A stretch of DNA of 64,000 nt from Eudorina sp. 2006-703-Eu-15. Lineage: Eukaryota; Chlorophyta; Chlorophyceae; Chlamydomonadales; Volvocaceae. This document shows positions 23,639 through 35,572 of this stretch, piece by piece. A program made the position numbers and the translations under genes. The stretch covers positions 558,001-622,000 of the forward strand of contig BDSI01000064.1 in the NCBI GenBank assembly GCA_003117195.1, in the 5' to 3' direction. The notes beneath the pieces are model-generated. The model was given only the letters and a program-made list of their open reading frames with translations. It was not told the origin of the DNA and did no database searches. Every line of letters starts with the position of its first letter. The stretch's first letter is position 1.

Positions 23639-26257
23639 TTAGACGGGGTGGGGTGCGCATAGTTGGCATGTAGTCAAGCGTCGTGATAAGTCGGCATGTG
23701 ACTTGGCCTGGCTGCGAGCGCGCAGCGCCACAACGCCCAAAGCGATCCCATCGCTCACCGTCTGCGCCGACATCGGCCGCTTCGGCTCCGACTTGCCACT
23801 TGACCCCGACCGCTCCACCGTGCTCGGCATTGGAGATGCCCTGAATTTTGGGATATGTGACTCCAGGCGTGCCTTCTCCTCCTTCTGCAGTCGTCGCGCA
23901 CCATGGCAATAAAGATGGAATGTCACCATGAAGTGATTTGAAGGTGCCCACCAAGGCCCTACGATTGAGATCACGAAGCCCGCATGCGGTGGCGAGAGGT
24001 ATATAGACCAACGGAACCGCCACCCCCTCAGCACCTCTTGGGGCAGATGGAAATTTACCGTCTCCGTTGTGAGCAGCTCACCTTCTTCGCAAGCTCCTCC
24101 TGAGCCTTCTGATGCCTTTCCGCCGACGCCAAGCGGAATGGCTCCGGGGTCGTCGTGGGTTTGTTGCTGCCCTGCGTCATGCTGGGCGACAGCGCGCTGG
24201 CGGTCGTCGCGCTCAGTTCGCGCGTGACGTTCTTGGGAGGCGCTGAGTTAGGCGCTCTCAGGCGGGATACCGGTCCGCTGGCCTCACTCTGCAAGTGACA
24301 CATGCGAAACACTCGAAAGGGTCGGCACCTGAGAAGCAGGATGATGTAGAGTACATGCCAGGACTGAAGTACGCACCCCCACGCCATTAGGAAATACTGC
24401 CGACCACTAATTCAGGGTGCCACATGATATGCGCCCACTATGTCTACCGACGTCGGTGCCATCCCTTGACATGGACACAAAGACGTGACCACGATGCCAC
24501 ACCTGTAGGCTCTGACTGGTTCGAAGATCTGCATCCTTCCCCGACTTCGACTTTCCAGAGCTCCAAGCCTGCATTTCAACGGAAACGTCACCAATTCGCT
24601 CCCTACCCGATCTCGAACACTGTTTGTAGCTTTCTTTCCCTCCGCCCACTTCGTTCTACGTAATCCAAGTGGATTGAACAATCTCACCACGTACCAGGAA
24701 TGCTGCAGTCGGTCGCAGCAGATTGCTGCGAATGTTATCGAACATCGGCTTTTTCGGCTCCTTCTTCTCCTCTGGGGAGCTGCCCGCCCGCGGCGCCATG
24801 TACTGAATGCGCCGCAGCGGCTTATTTGTGCTTGCAAACGTAACAGGCGGGGCCGACGAGGTCGACGCCACATCACTGTCCTCCTTCAAGACGCGCGCCT
24901 GGGGGTTGCAGGGTTGGGTGGACGGCGGCCGCGCAGTATGATGGTCGTAACGAGGATTATTTGGTATCATGTCACGGTTTCTGTGCGAGCACGTCCCACA
25001 TATCTACCGCATCCCACATTTCTTCGCCGGGTCACACCTTGTGCGAGGCCGTCGGCTTTGCGTACGAAGGCAGCCGTGCAGGCTGCGCGGGTGGAGTCAC
25101 AGCGGACGTTGGCCGGTCCTTGCCCAACGGTGCAGTTGTTGAGGCGCGAGCAGTCAACGGGGCCGACGATGGGCGCGGCGGCTTCGCTGCGCTGCTGCTC
25201 GCCGCCGGCGTGTGCCGCCCATTCATGGCCGGCGTGGGCCTCGAACCTCCCTCGCTCGCTCCTCCGGACGACGTTGGCGGCGTCGACAGCGTTGCCGATG
25301 GAGAGGCCCGCGAGACCGCCTTGGTAGCTGTCCTCTCCCTGGGAGTTGCAACCCCTGCCACAGGTGTTGCTGGCGTGGTGCTAGAGGGCTTGGGGATATG
25401 GCTGCGGCTCGCAACTGGCGTCGCGGCAGCCGTTGGTGCTGCTGCTGACGACCCGACAGGGGGTTTAATCAAGAAGTTGGGGTCCGGATGCTCCCCACTG
25501 GGGACCGGAGCAACAGACCTCCGAGAGTCAGCCTCTTTGAAAGCAGAGGCCGCCGGCACAGGTGCGGAGGTAGTCGGCGACGGCAGAGGTGCCGCTGCCG
25601 CCGCTGATGTGGCCGTGGGTATCGTACTCTTGCCGCCGGCCTTGTGAAACTTCCCTTCATGCGACTGTGGCGAAGTCTTGCTGAAGGGTGTTTGGCTGTG
25701 CGCCGGAGGCACCTGGATGGCGGGTTGCTGCACTGGGGTCTGCACCGGGGCTGGCGCTGGCGCGGATACAGATGGCTGTGACGACGCAGTGGGAGCAGGC
25801 ACCGGTGCGGGCGGTGGCAACGACGGGGCTGGGGCCTCCGGCTCTACGTTACGTACAAGTCGAACGGTCAAAACCAGCACGGTCTAAATACACACTCAAA
25901 CAGAAATAAAACTCACGCACCATCATCGTCGCCTTCTGCAAGTTCCTCAGCTGTCAGCGTCGCACCGTCGCCAAAATTGACCCCGGCTCGAAGGCATTCT
26001 TTGCGACAAACAGCAACAACCGTGCTGGCCTCATCTTGCATAAGGAATAGCTTCTCCGAGGCTTCCGACACGCTCAGCAGCCCGGAACCTAGCACCAGGG
26101 CGTTTAAGTCGTTGATTTCGCAAGCATCGGCTGTGTCTTGCAGAAGGTCCGGCGAGAACTTGGCCTTGCGCAAGCATTTCATAAGGAATTCCTGTCCTAA
26201 GACTCGCTGCAATACATCCTCTAGAGTGCCCGAAGAACGGGCTAACTCTTCCGCCAT
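23639..26257 (-). CDS. TPX2/WVD2-like (TPX2 C-terminal domain) protein, putative microtubule-binding
   Basis: Exons 25921..26257, 25038..25843, 24695..24898, 24082..24288 and 23639..23884 join in phase to about 599 aa. The N-terminal 112 residues look like a compact acidic helical domain (LEDVLQRVLGQEFLMKCLRK). A long disordered Pro/Ala/Ser/Thr region rich in PAP and PTS follows. The C-terminal part resembles the TPX2 domain that binds microtubules: PEPFRLASAERHQKAQEELA, then KEEKARLESH and the family-type F+A-P-P signature in KFRASPMP, split by an intron. Basic patches flank it. The last exon may end earlier at a GTGAGC donor after RPMSAQT, because the remaining residues look like read-through. 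TPX2 assignment rests on motif pattern only. A cytoskeletal or spindle role is inferred from the family. Confidence 0.65.
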
Positions 26258-28100
26258 AAAGGAGACCGAGGATCAAGTTTGAAGGTCAGGTTCAGACAGC
26301 GTATCTCGCAAAAGATGGTCACAGTATGCGTATTAGGAAGTCACCTAGGAAATCTTGGATTGAGCCTAGCTGATTGTGTTGCAAGCTGGTCGTCTCCTCC
26401 CCCTAACAAGAACTCGAACCTCCCTGGAGTACGTTCGAAATTTTGCCTTTCTGAGCTGCCACTTATCCGTGAATTATCATTTGTTACATGTGTTATAGAG
26501 AGGTTGAAGTAACGACTTACTGAATGCGCAGGGCTTGAAAAGCGTTAGGAACGTCGCCCTGCCCAGCTCCCTACCTTGTCCAACCGTCCGTTTCGCGTCT
26601 TTCCTTCAATCTGCGAAGACGATCGCAATGATTGCTCGTGTAAACAAGAACGCCAGCATGCATGGGGGACCTGCGGCAACTGGCGATGGGCAAATGCGGC
26701 AGTTGGACGGGCGCGGTCCGCCTTCTGCCGAGCCATGGAAAATGCGAACTGCTGCGAGCGGCGACATCCATCCATTTAATTGCGAACCTGTCATCCGGCT
26801 CGTAGTTGGGTAGCGCATGGTGCATACCCTCTGGCGCATACGGTACCGTCGCGGGCAGCCCCCATGACTGACCGCCCGCGCATGGGGGGAGGGCGTTGGC
26901 GCACCATGCCCACCATACGCGTATGATGATTTCAAACGCAGTTGTTCGTAATCGGATGTACATCACGTTTACATCTCAACCCCTTCGTCCGCAGCTCACA
27001 CGCAACGCGATCGCCAGTTTGCCCAGTCCTGGCTCGGCCCTTCCCCTTCTTTGCATTGCAAAAAGCTCTTCTTTGGACCGATCTCCTACATTTGGACCGA
27101 TCTCCTACATGGATCAAGGTCCGCACCCCACAGAGTGACGTTACCCCATGCCAGAAACAACGCGCTTCGTCTCAACCTTCTGTGTACAGGAAGCGCATGC
27201 GCCGCACTTCAGCACCACCCGCAAGCCGTCCAGGACACACATGCTCGGTCAGTCCAACACACCGCTGTCGCAACTACTGCCACCGGAACAGCCCGTGTGC
27301 GCGATGGCGCCCACTTGCGCCGACCCATGGCCTGCCCTGCCTGCGGACTATGCCGCGGTTCATAGCTACTCGCCTGTGGAGTGCATTACACCGGGGTGGT
27401 TTCCTGGCCATGCACCTCTGTCACAACACCCCATCCATATGACGATGCGATTCAGCGCCTGCGGGGCAAGACTCTTAGCAGCCACCTGCGCGTGCTGTTC
27501 TTACAGCCGCACATTACATGCCGTACACCATCACGTGCGCGGCGGTGGTCGGCAGTCCTTGAGGCGTCTGGCTCAAGGTCATCGTGGGTCGTGGCCGCTG
27601 GCACGCAGGACCCCACCCCGCCGACACCCGCCACGCAGCGGAACACAGCCGTCCACCAAATGTTCCACCAATCCGTGTCCAGCAGAGAAAGACCGCAGCG
27701 AAACATCATGGCTGTCGTACTTCCCGCAGTGTTGCGGTGCGGGCGTGCCTCGTTACTCTGTCAGCAGCGCACAGCAGCGTTTTCTCTTGGCAGGCACCGA
27801 CGATACCTCTACGAGGACCGCTGTAATATACATTCATTCAATCTCTTCATTCAACCCATGACTCCAAGCCATGCACGTCATCGCCGCATTGCGTGATGGC
27901 AACTCCCCAAACCGATGCCTTCCGCTCCCGCCCGCTGGCGCCACTGGGGCGACTGCGACGCACATGTCGCGCGCCGTCGTGTCGCACCCGGAGGCACCAA
28001 CCCGCTCAGCGCTGGCCCGATGGGCTCATGGGCGCGCTGCCGGTGCTGCGGGAAAGCAACACGCAACCGGACTCTGGCGCCGCCTCCACACCGCCTCCTC
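26258..28100. other. Intergenic stretch without a resolved gene
   Basis: It lies between the start of the TPX2-like gene and the stop of the TRAPPC4 gene, both minus strand. Frames near 27148-27861 (+) lack domain or splice support. A perfect 19-bp tandem duplication (TTTGGACCGATCTCCTACA) lies at about 27073-27110. TTACA at 27501-27505 and 27514-27518 are possible TRAPPC4 poly(A) signals on the minus strand. Confidence 0.4.
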
Positions 28101-29678
28101 TCACGTTGCCTGCTGCAGGTATCGCTTGATGAGGTGCTCCACGTTTTCGTCGAACAGCTCGCACTTGATCACCTGTTCCGTCTCGTAGAAGGGGTTCTTC
28201 ATCACGTAGTCCGAGTACAGCTCGTAGATCCTGTTGGGATGCAAAGACCAGGGTCGCGTCGCTGTTTGGGTGTTTTTGGATGTTGGGATGCATTCAAAGG
28301 TCCGTTCTGTGTTGTATCCTTCTTCAGGGCTGCGGACCTCCGGTACGCCACCACCGTACCGACAGAGCTCAACGACCGCGAGGGTACTTGGCATGCACGC
28401 GAATCCACTTGACCCAAATCCCAACTCGCACCTTTGAAGGAGCGCGGGGATAAACGAGGCGTGCGGATCCACGATCAAGAGAAACTTTGTGCCGGTAAGG
28501 GTCTGCAGGCGGCAGCAGCGGCAGTGGCAGCCGCAGCAGCGGGCGTATGGGTATGGAATGCGTCAGGGTGCTGTTTGCCCGGACGGAGCTGACGCCCCGT
28601 CGGTGGGCTCGCTGTCAAGTCATCCATCCGGGTGCTAGCGCGCCTTCTCCAGGCGCTGTCTCGCTGCACTGCTATGATGGCATCCTACAAAGCCAACTGC
28701 AGCGGGTGTACCGAACGTTTGGTTGGTTTGCGCGCAGCGACGGCACCAACACCACCAAGGGCCCCCTGTTGATCCCCCAGCGACGCTCCAGGGAGCGTGT
28801 GCGAGCTGGGGCGGCGGACAGGCCAGGGCAGAAACCCCCGATCGCGCAGCTGAGCGGGCGCAGCACGTGCCGGCGCGACCTGCCCAACACCGCCGCCGTG
28901 GTGTCGAGGCGACGGCTCGTCAGGCAGGCAACTGGGCATGCGCCGGCCTCCTCCGGGCGTGCCCTCTTGCGCGGCATTCGGGCACCTCACCTGGAAGCAA
29001 TGCAGGTTGAAGGTATCCGCCTCGAGCAGCTCAATGCCCGTGCAGCCGGGCACAGGACTGAGCTGGCTGGCGATGGCGTGGAGTGAGTGCCTGGCGGAAG
29101 GGTCAGGAGGGGCGCGCCCAGCCCAGTGAGCGCTTGAAGGAACGACCCTTACCCAATCCAAACCGAAGCCACATCCAATTCATAATCCCAACGTGGGGAG
29201 GACATGCAAAGAGCGCAGCTAGGAGCTGTTTACGGCCGTCGACCGTCGATTGCCGGTGTCGGATGTCCAGTCCAGCGAGGCACCGGGCTACCATGGAACC
29301 GCCGTGCTGTGCTGCTCGGGAAATGTTTCAGCGCTGATCTGCCAGCAGGGCACGCACCAGATGCTGGCCAGACGCAGCGAGTCGTTCGTGTCCACACGAG
29401 CGGATTCGACAAAGTCCTACGCGGGTGTTACGCGACACAGCACAGATAGTGTAAACAGTGTGTTGGTGAGCGGGGAGGGGGGGCCATGGAAGGCATCCCA
29501 GTTCAACAGATGGTGATCCCTCGCGAGGAACGTGCTGTGAAGGGGGTGAGGCTGGGCTACAGCCAAGAAGCCGGAGGCCGGCATTCCGATCCTCGGGCGT
29601 ATTCTGATGCCCAGGACATACCCTGTTGTATATCAGGCCGCCGGACTTATTGATTACATACAAGGAGTACACGGACAT
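28101..29678 (-). CDS. TRS23: TRAPP complex subunit 4 / Trs23 (sybindin-like)
   Basis: Core subunit of the TRAPP complexes, Rab GEFs that tether ER-derived and Golgi vesicles. Five exons: 29622..29678, 29358..29416, 28991..29090, 28432..28502 and 28101..28230. All junctions are GT-AG and in phase, giving 138 aa, the length expected for the plant-type protein without the PDZ-like insert found in animals. Diagnostic blocks: the longin-like start [67 protein letters not shown] and the C-terminal [18 protein letters not shown] then [18 protein letters not shown]. The start Met is the canonical longin start. It is divergent from the hydrolase gene, sharing a 639-bp upstream region. Confidence 0.95.
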
Positions 29679-30317
29679 CTCCTTTGCGCACGAGTGGCGC
29701 AGCTATGCAGCTCGTCGGGCAGCCAGCACGATCAGGTGGTGCTAAATGTTTAGTTGCTGCTCAGCAACCAACGGAACACAGTAGTAAACAAGAATCGTGG
29801 TCCGACGTGCAGCGAACCGTCTTCGCGCCAAAGTTTTAGAGGATCTAACGGCGGAAGGTCATTCTGATTGATATTGCTGGAACACACGTTGCTCTGGGTA
29901 TGAACCTTGAGAGCTGTACCCAACATGCTCGTCCAATGCCGTGTATTGCATGTTACTTCATTCCCGTTCACGTGTTAGTGTTCTTCTTGCCCGGTGTGTT
30001 GCCATGCTAAGATTTGCCTTCGCTTTGATCATCAATATTTAACTCGGCGGGAAGACGACGTCCCGGATTTCATTATTATCCCCTGGAAGCTTTGTGCCGC
30101 GCTTTGATTGCGGCCACCATAGTTATTTCACATCATATCTTGAGCACCTCGTGAGCTGGGACATGCGAGTTTTTGCCGAGCTGTTGAGGTCTTTGTGAGC
30201 ACTGCGTGACTTATGGCTATTGCGGCGGTCAAGGTCCTTGTTCGTAACGCGGGCAGGCAATCTTTGTGTCCTCCCAGCCGCTGACTGCAGCACAGCCCGA
30301 TCAGCGGCGACGTTGCC
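29679..30317. promoter_or_regulatory. Shared upstream region of the TRS23 and hydrolase genes
   Basis: These 639 bp lie between two outward-facing start codons. They are markedly more AT-rich than the surrounding exons (for example 29830-30060) and probably contain both promoters and 5' UTRs. No specific element can be assigned. Confidence 0.5.
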
Positions 30318-33300
30318 ATGGTTTTCGGGTTTTTCCACATTGCGGATGCTGGGCCTGCCAACCAAACTGACAGCACAGACTCACTCAAGCATCGCAATCG
30401 ACACCACGAACCTCAAGTAGTTCCACCTGCGGCAGCTGAAGCCTTGCTCACTGCCGCGGCGCCAGAGGTGGTGACCCCCCCGAGTTCCACGGCTAGCACG
30501 GCTGCACAGCAGCATCCCGTTCTTAATAATGGCCACGACATCAAGCACCTGGCTTCTCATTGGGGACACGCAAAAGCCGTGGATGGGGTTCGGTTGTATT
30601 ATGAAGTGTATGAAAGCCACAGACAGCCAGCGTCTGAGGGCAGCTCAGGAGCGTGCTACGAGGTGAAGGCAACGGCAGGCCCAACCGCTGTTGCAGCACC
30701 AGCCGCCACACCGGCCAGCGGAATGCCACAGTGCTCGCAACCCAGTTGCCGATCTGCCGGGGCCCATATGCCCACCGTGAAGACGTTCCCGTCAGAGCCC
30801 TCGGAATCAACTGCACGTCCCCGGCTTGGAACGGCAGCGACAGCACCGTGCGGCACCGGCTGTGAGCTGATGCGGGGGTCACCACCCGCCGCCCCTGCAA
30901 CGCTGCCCGTGGAAGGTGCGACAGGCCACACAGCTCGTCATTCTGCTTGGAGCAACTGGGTCACGCAGATGCATGGCTAAGTCCCTGGGTCCCTCTCCCA
31001 TGCCCTACTGCCCGCCATTGCAGATAAGCCAGATGCCGCGCAGCGCCGTCAGTCCCGGTTGCGGAGCAACGACGCGGTGGAGCTGACAAGCGCGAGAGTG
31101 CCAGCGGCGGTGCAGGCGCCCCTGGAGGGTGGCCCTGATCCGAAGCAGTGTCGGGGGCCGGGAACCGCTGGCGACGCCGCGGAGGACGTGGCCAACGTGG
31201 TCCTCATCATGGGTACGTTTTGAGGTCGGCGCCCCCGGCCCGCTCCGTGCTTGCAAACCCCGGTGTTTAGCTTAGGAAATCGCTCGACCCAAATCAGTTA
31301 CCATTGAACTTACCCCGGTGTAACACGCGGCGCGAAATGTGGGTCCATGTGGCGGCCAACCGACCACCGATGAATTACTTGTCATAGTATTGCGGTGGAC
31401 CCCGCGGGTCATTGATGACACCCGAAGCTCCGCCTCTATGCTGTGTCCGGTGGCCTCCCCGTCCCCGCCAACTGCGCCTGCCTGGCCTCCTGCACGGTGC
31501 CGCTTCGGTCATGCAACAATATGTGGTGTTCCTGCCCGTCCAGCCGTCGTACCGGCGACATCCCGATCATGTGCCCCTGCCGTCTCCCAACCCTGCTGTC
31601 ACCAGCCGCATTCCGGGTCCGTCCTGACCACGCCATTGCCCTCCACCCGACCCCGCACAGGTTTCGCGGCGGGCCGTCATGGATGGCTTCCGATGATCCA
31701 CCATTGGATGCAGCAGGTGAGAGAGGGATGCACACACACATCATGCAATCGTGTCTCTCGGTTTATTTTAACACATCATGCAATAGACTCCGCTTAACGG
31801 TTTCACACACATTTGCACAGAGAGAGAGAGAGAGTACGTGAGTGGGCAGTGTCACCATTGTGGATGAACCCCCGTGATGCGGATGGGCGACCCGCCCTCG
31901 GCAACAGCGCATGGTGGGGCCAGCCAGCCGAAGATCTGTTGCATCATGGACGCCGCCTGCGCCTGCAACTGCCATATGCGGTACTGTACTGTACCACTGT
32001 AGAGCGCACGTCGGGCATCGTGCGCTGTCGACGTGGGGGCCAAAGCCCCGCGGCACCACGGCCGTGCCCTCGGGCTGGACCGTAGGGAACTGTGGCGGTG
32101 CTCGCCGCTCTGCAGAGGCTCCAAAACGAAATGGAGCCCCAGGCGGCGTGCCCGCCTGCAACCCCAGGCCGCTCCAGGTCCAATGTGCGCCGCATGCGCT
32201 ACGTACCTGACGGTTTACGGTACCGGTCCCGGGTCCGATGTACTCTGATTTGTGTATGCATTTGGCGCTCCCCGCGCGTGTGTCAAACCTGCCCGGCCCG
32301 CACGCACGCGTGTGTCGAGGGAGGATACTCGCCCGATCCAAACCAATTACCAATTTGCGCGATTGACGTTTGTGTATAAGAAAATAGAGCCGCGTGTGCG
32401 TGTGTTCATTCGACATATCGGACCCGTACTGCCCCACCAGTCCTAACGGTGTGGATACGGAAACTGAGTCGCGACCAGTGTGACAGGCGATGCAGATTTA
32501 CACCTAAAGGTGTGATTGTAAACAGAAACTGAGCAGCGAGTGTGTGTGTGTGTGTCTGCCTGCAGGCCGGCTCGGAGCCGCTGCATCGCCAGCGTGCCCG
32601 TTTCTGCGTGTTCGATAACCGAGGGATAGGCGACAGCGACAGCCCGCCGCACTCGAGCAGCTACTCCACGGCGATCATGGCGCGGGACGCGCTCGCCGTT
32701 ATGGTGAGCAACTGTGACCGCGTGGCTGTGGGTGTGCGTCGGAAGGTGGCGGCGCGTTGCGGCTTGATTCCTCCTGGATTCGGGTGTGGAGGAGAAGGGT
32801 ATAATGCTGAGGCCAGATATAAGGGTGCGGGTGTTTACCGGCCCCGAGCCAAACCAGTTTGGGATCGTTACAAGGTGGACCCTTAGTCCCGTCCCCAGCC
32901 GAATCAGTTGCAAACAGGGCACGTGTCTCTGCCTGACTGACTGAATGACGTGACAGCAAACCCTGCCTGACTGTCGGTGTGTGTGCTCAAGCAGGAGACC
33001 CGCCGGACCAATCTGTGCATGTATTTGTGTGTCCTTAAGCTGCATCCGAGCCTTGAGACCTGACGGCAATGGCAATGCCGACACATGTGTTTAGCGAATG
33101 ACCCGCCCGAACCGCCCAGGCCCAAAGGATACTTTACCTTGCAACCCGACACCTGTGTCGTCGGTGTTCCGGACACCTGCCCCTAAACCCCAGCCGCCGA
33201 TCAACCAGCTGCAGCTGCCCCATCCTGTCCGCCCCCCGTTCCGCAACCCTCGGTCTCAATCAGGACCACCTGGGCTGGCAGAGGGCGCACGTGGTGGGGT

Positions 33301-34607
33301 TCTCCATGGGGGGCATGGTGGCGCTGCGGCTGGCGGTTGCGGCCCCCGAGCGGCTGCTGTCGCTGACGGCCCTGTCCGTCACAAACGGCGGCTGGCAGGT
33401 CATCCCTACGAGCTGGCGATCCATCAAGCTGCTGCTGTGGGCGGCCACCGCGCGCAGCCTGCACCAGCGCGCCCACGCGGATGTGCACTTCCACTTCAGC
33501 CGAGACACGCTGCATGCGGAGGTGGGAAAGGGCTTGGGGCCGTAATGAATAGGATCCGTTGATCCCTTTGGGGTCCGCTGTAACGTTCATTCAACTGATG
33601 GATGTAACCGTTACACTGATGTTGTTTTCTTCGTCCTCCCCTGACGAAAGGGTCGGGTAGTGGGGGTCAGCGCGCGGAGCATAGGTAGGTCGGTTGGGAG
33701 GCGACAAGATGTTTGGGTGCGACAAACCGCCCGCCCGCGACAAGACGTGCAACTCTTGCGCTTTTTGCAGGGAGATGGTGGTGCATGAACAATGTGCGGT
33801 GCGGCAAGGCGCGGCTGATAGGATCGGTGTGGAAACCGGATACTTTGACGAGCTTGTGAGAGGTTGCTTTCGCTGGAATTCACCCGGAAGTCTGTGGGAG
33901 CGAGGCACGCGACCACAGCGGCTCTATGCAGATAATGACTGTTGCTGAAGGGGATCATGGGGGGTGCACACTCGCTGTCCACACCATACGTGCGCCTGCC
34001 CCCGCGGTCCCTGTCCACCAGGTTCCGATGCGGAAGGGCGGCTCCGCCACCGGAGGGTCGCATGACGGCGATGTGGGGGCACCAGGGGCGGGAGCGATGG
34101 CAACGCAGACTCAGCGCATTGAGGCGGCCCTTATCAAGGAGTACGTGACCACCAGCCGGGAGTGCGCCCCGCAGCCCCACGCGGGTCTCATGGGGCAGCT
34201 GCACGCGGTCTGGAGCCACGGCCTGACGACCGCGGAGCAGCACAAACTGCGGCAGTTAGCGGTACCGTTCAAGGTGATCCACGGTTATCACGACGTCATG
34301 GCGATGCCCGCGTACGGCGAGCGGATCGCAAAACATGCGCGTGCCGCGTTTATATTGCTCAACGGTGGGCACTTCATCGCGCGTGAGTGCGCGCCAGAGG
34401 TAGGACGGTGAGGGTTAGGCGCGGGTACTAAACGATTGACGCTGCTTCCGCTCTGCGCTGCTCCTACCCGCGAGGGGTTTCCAAGGCTTAGTGCAGTTGC
34501 ATAATACACTTCTATTATGAGATCATCATGGTCCCATGTGCCGTTGTGCTCTGCAGGTGAGCATGCACATCGCTGACAGCATCGCAAGCGCCAAGAAGCT
34601 GAAGTGA
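30318..34607 (+). CDS. Alpha/beta hydrolase fold protein
   Basis: Exons 30318..30662, 31029..31212, 31661..31716, 32566..32703, 33264..33521, 34109..34399 and 34557..34607 join in phase to about 440 aa. Landmarks: VDGVRLYYEVYE, VVLIMG (oxyanion region), RFCVFDNRGIGDSDSP, the nucleophile elbow HVVGFSMGGMVAL (Ser255), FKVIHGYHDVMA (Asp389) and LLNGGHFIAREC (His415). This is a full Ser-Asp-His triad. The block order matches plant and algal serine hydrolases of the AB_hydrolase_1 type; the substrate is unknown. The first 100 residues (MVFGFFHIADAGPANQTDST onwards) are Ala/Pro/Thr-rich and could be an organelle transit region or a disordered tail. The exon 1 donor, exon 2 acceptor and exon 6 start are the least certain. 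A TGTAA signal lies 32 nt past the stop. Confidence 0.88.
32865..32900 (+). repeat. Dispersed motif, family C copy 2
   Basis: Reads ATCGTTACAAGGTGGACCC then TTAGTCCCGTCC. It lies in an intron of the hydrolase gene and is preceded by CCAAACCAGTTTGGG. Confidence 0.55.
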
Positions 34608-34638
34608 AGTTTGGTACAACGCTCCTCACGACATCAAC

Positions 34639-34643
34639 TGTAA
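34639..34643 (+). terminator. TGTAA poly(A) signal of the hydrolase gene
   Basis: TGTAA, the usual green-algal polyadenylation signal, lies 32 nt after the hydrolase stop codon. Confidence 0.6.
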
Positions 34644-35572
34644 CATTTTTTTGATATGATATATGCGGTCCCTTCTTTGTTTTGTGAATTTAAAGGTGTT
34701 GTGCAAGCAGTGCACGCACAGCATGGATGTTTGTCCAAATGCCCAGCCCGACAGCAGCACGTGAGCCAAGATGCGTATTATTCGCGGCCTTGCCAAGCAT
34801 GCCTTACCGTGTCGCCTGTCCAGTCAGCTCGAGCACGAGCAAGGCGGATGAAAGTGACAGGCAACTTCTGTCTCACATTGTCAAACAGCAAAGTAACAGG
34901 CAAGGATGTTACTACTGTTGCCGGCTGCGTTTAGGCCGCCCCAACATGGAGCTGTACGAAGTGCGTCGTACGTCCCAGTAGCTTGCCGTTTTGACCCAAC
35001 TGTCATTCATGGGCGTTCAAGAACGGCCTGACTTGACAAGACAATTTTTAGAAGCCTTTTCCACCCCGCCTTGGAAAGCGTACATCAATTCATCACCGCT
35101 TTCCTTCCACCAGTACGCGCTTCTCCTCAAAACAGTCACCTAAACCGCTTGAGCAGGTGCAACATTTTAATTCCAGCAAGTGGAACTTCATAGAGTGTGT
35201 GGGCTCTGGAGTGACGCGAGGTGCGCGGCGCCAGCTGTTGTTTTCAAGGGGTCACAGCTACAGTGTAACGAAGACCTGCCTTATCGCCATGATCGAATTT
35301 ATTGCGAAGTTTATTGGCACCTTCACATTCCGTATGACTTTGTTCCCCAAGGCTTACGACTTTCCCTCGCCGAAGTCCACACTTTGAACGCGTTTGCCAA
35401 GGCAGCGTCAGGGACTTTGTTTTCGTATTCCTGATTATGAAACTTTCTTTGCACTTTATTTCAGTGGTTTACGGTCTAACCGGCTCACAGGAATTTCTGA
35501 TTGGCTTGGTCAGCGCAAGCGATGGCCTTAAGCTGACGACTTTGTTGCACCCGTTCGCTCTTCCATTCACAG
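34644..35572. other. Intergenic region upstream of the pherophorin-like gene
   Basis: Relatively AT-rich, with no domain-bearing frame. It should contain the promoter and 5' UTR of the gene starting at 35573. A frame at 35437-35572 precedes the chosen start in another register and was not used. Confidence 0.4.

Noticed and set aside
27148..27861. 237-codon plus-strand frame between the TPX2-like and TRS23 genes
   Set aside because: No domain, no splice partners, overlapping frames of similar length and random-looking composition.
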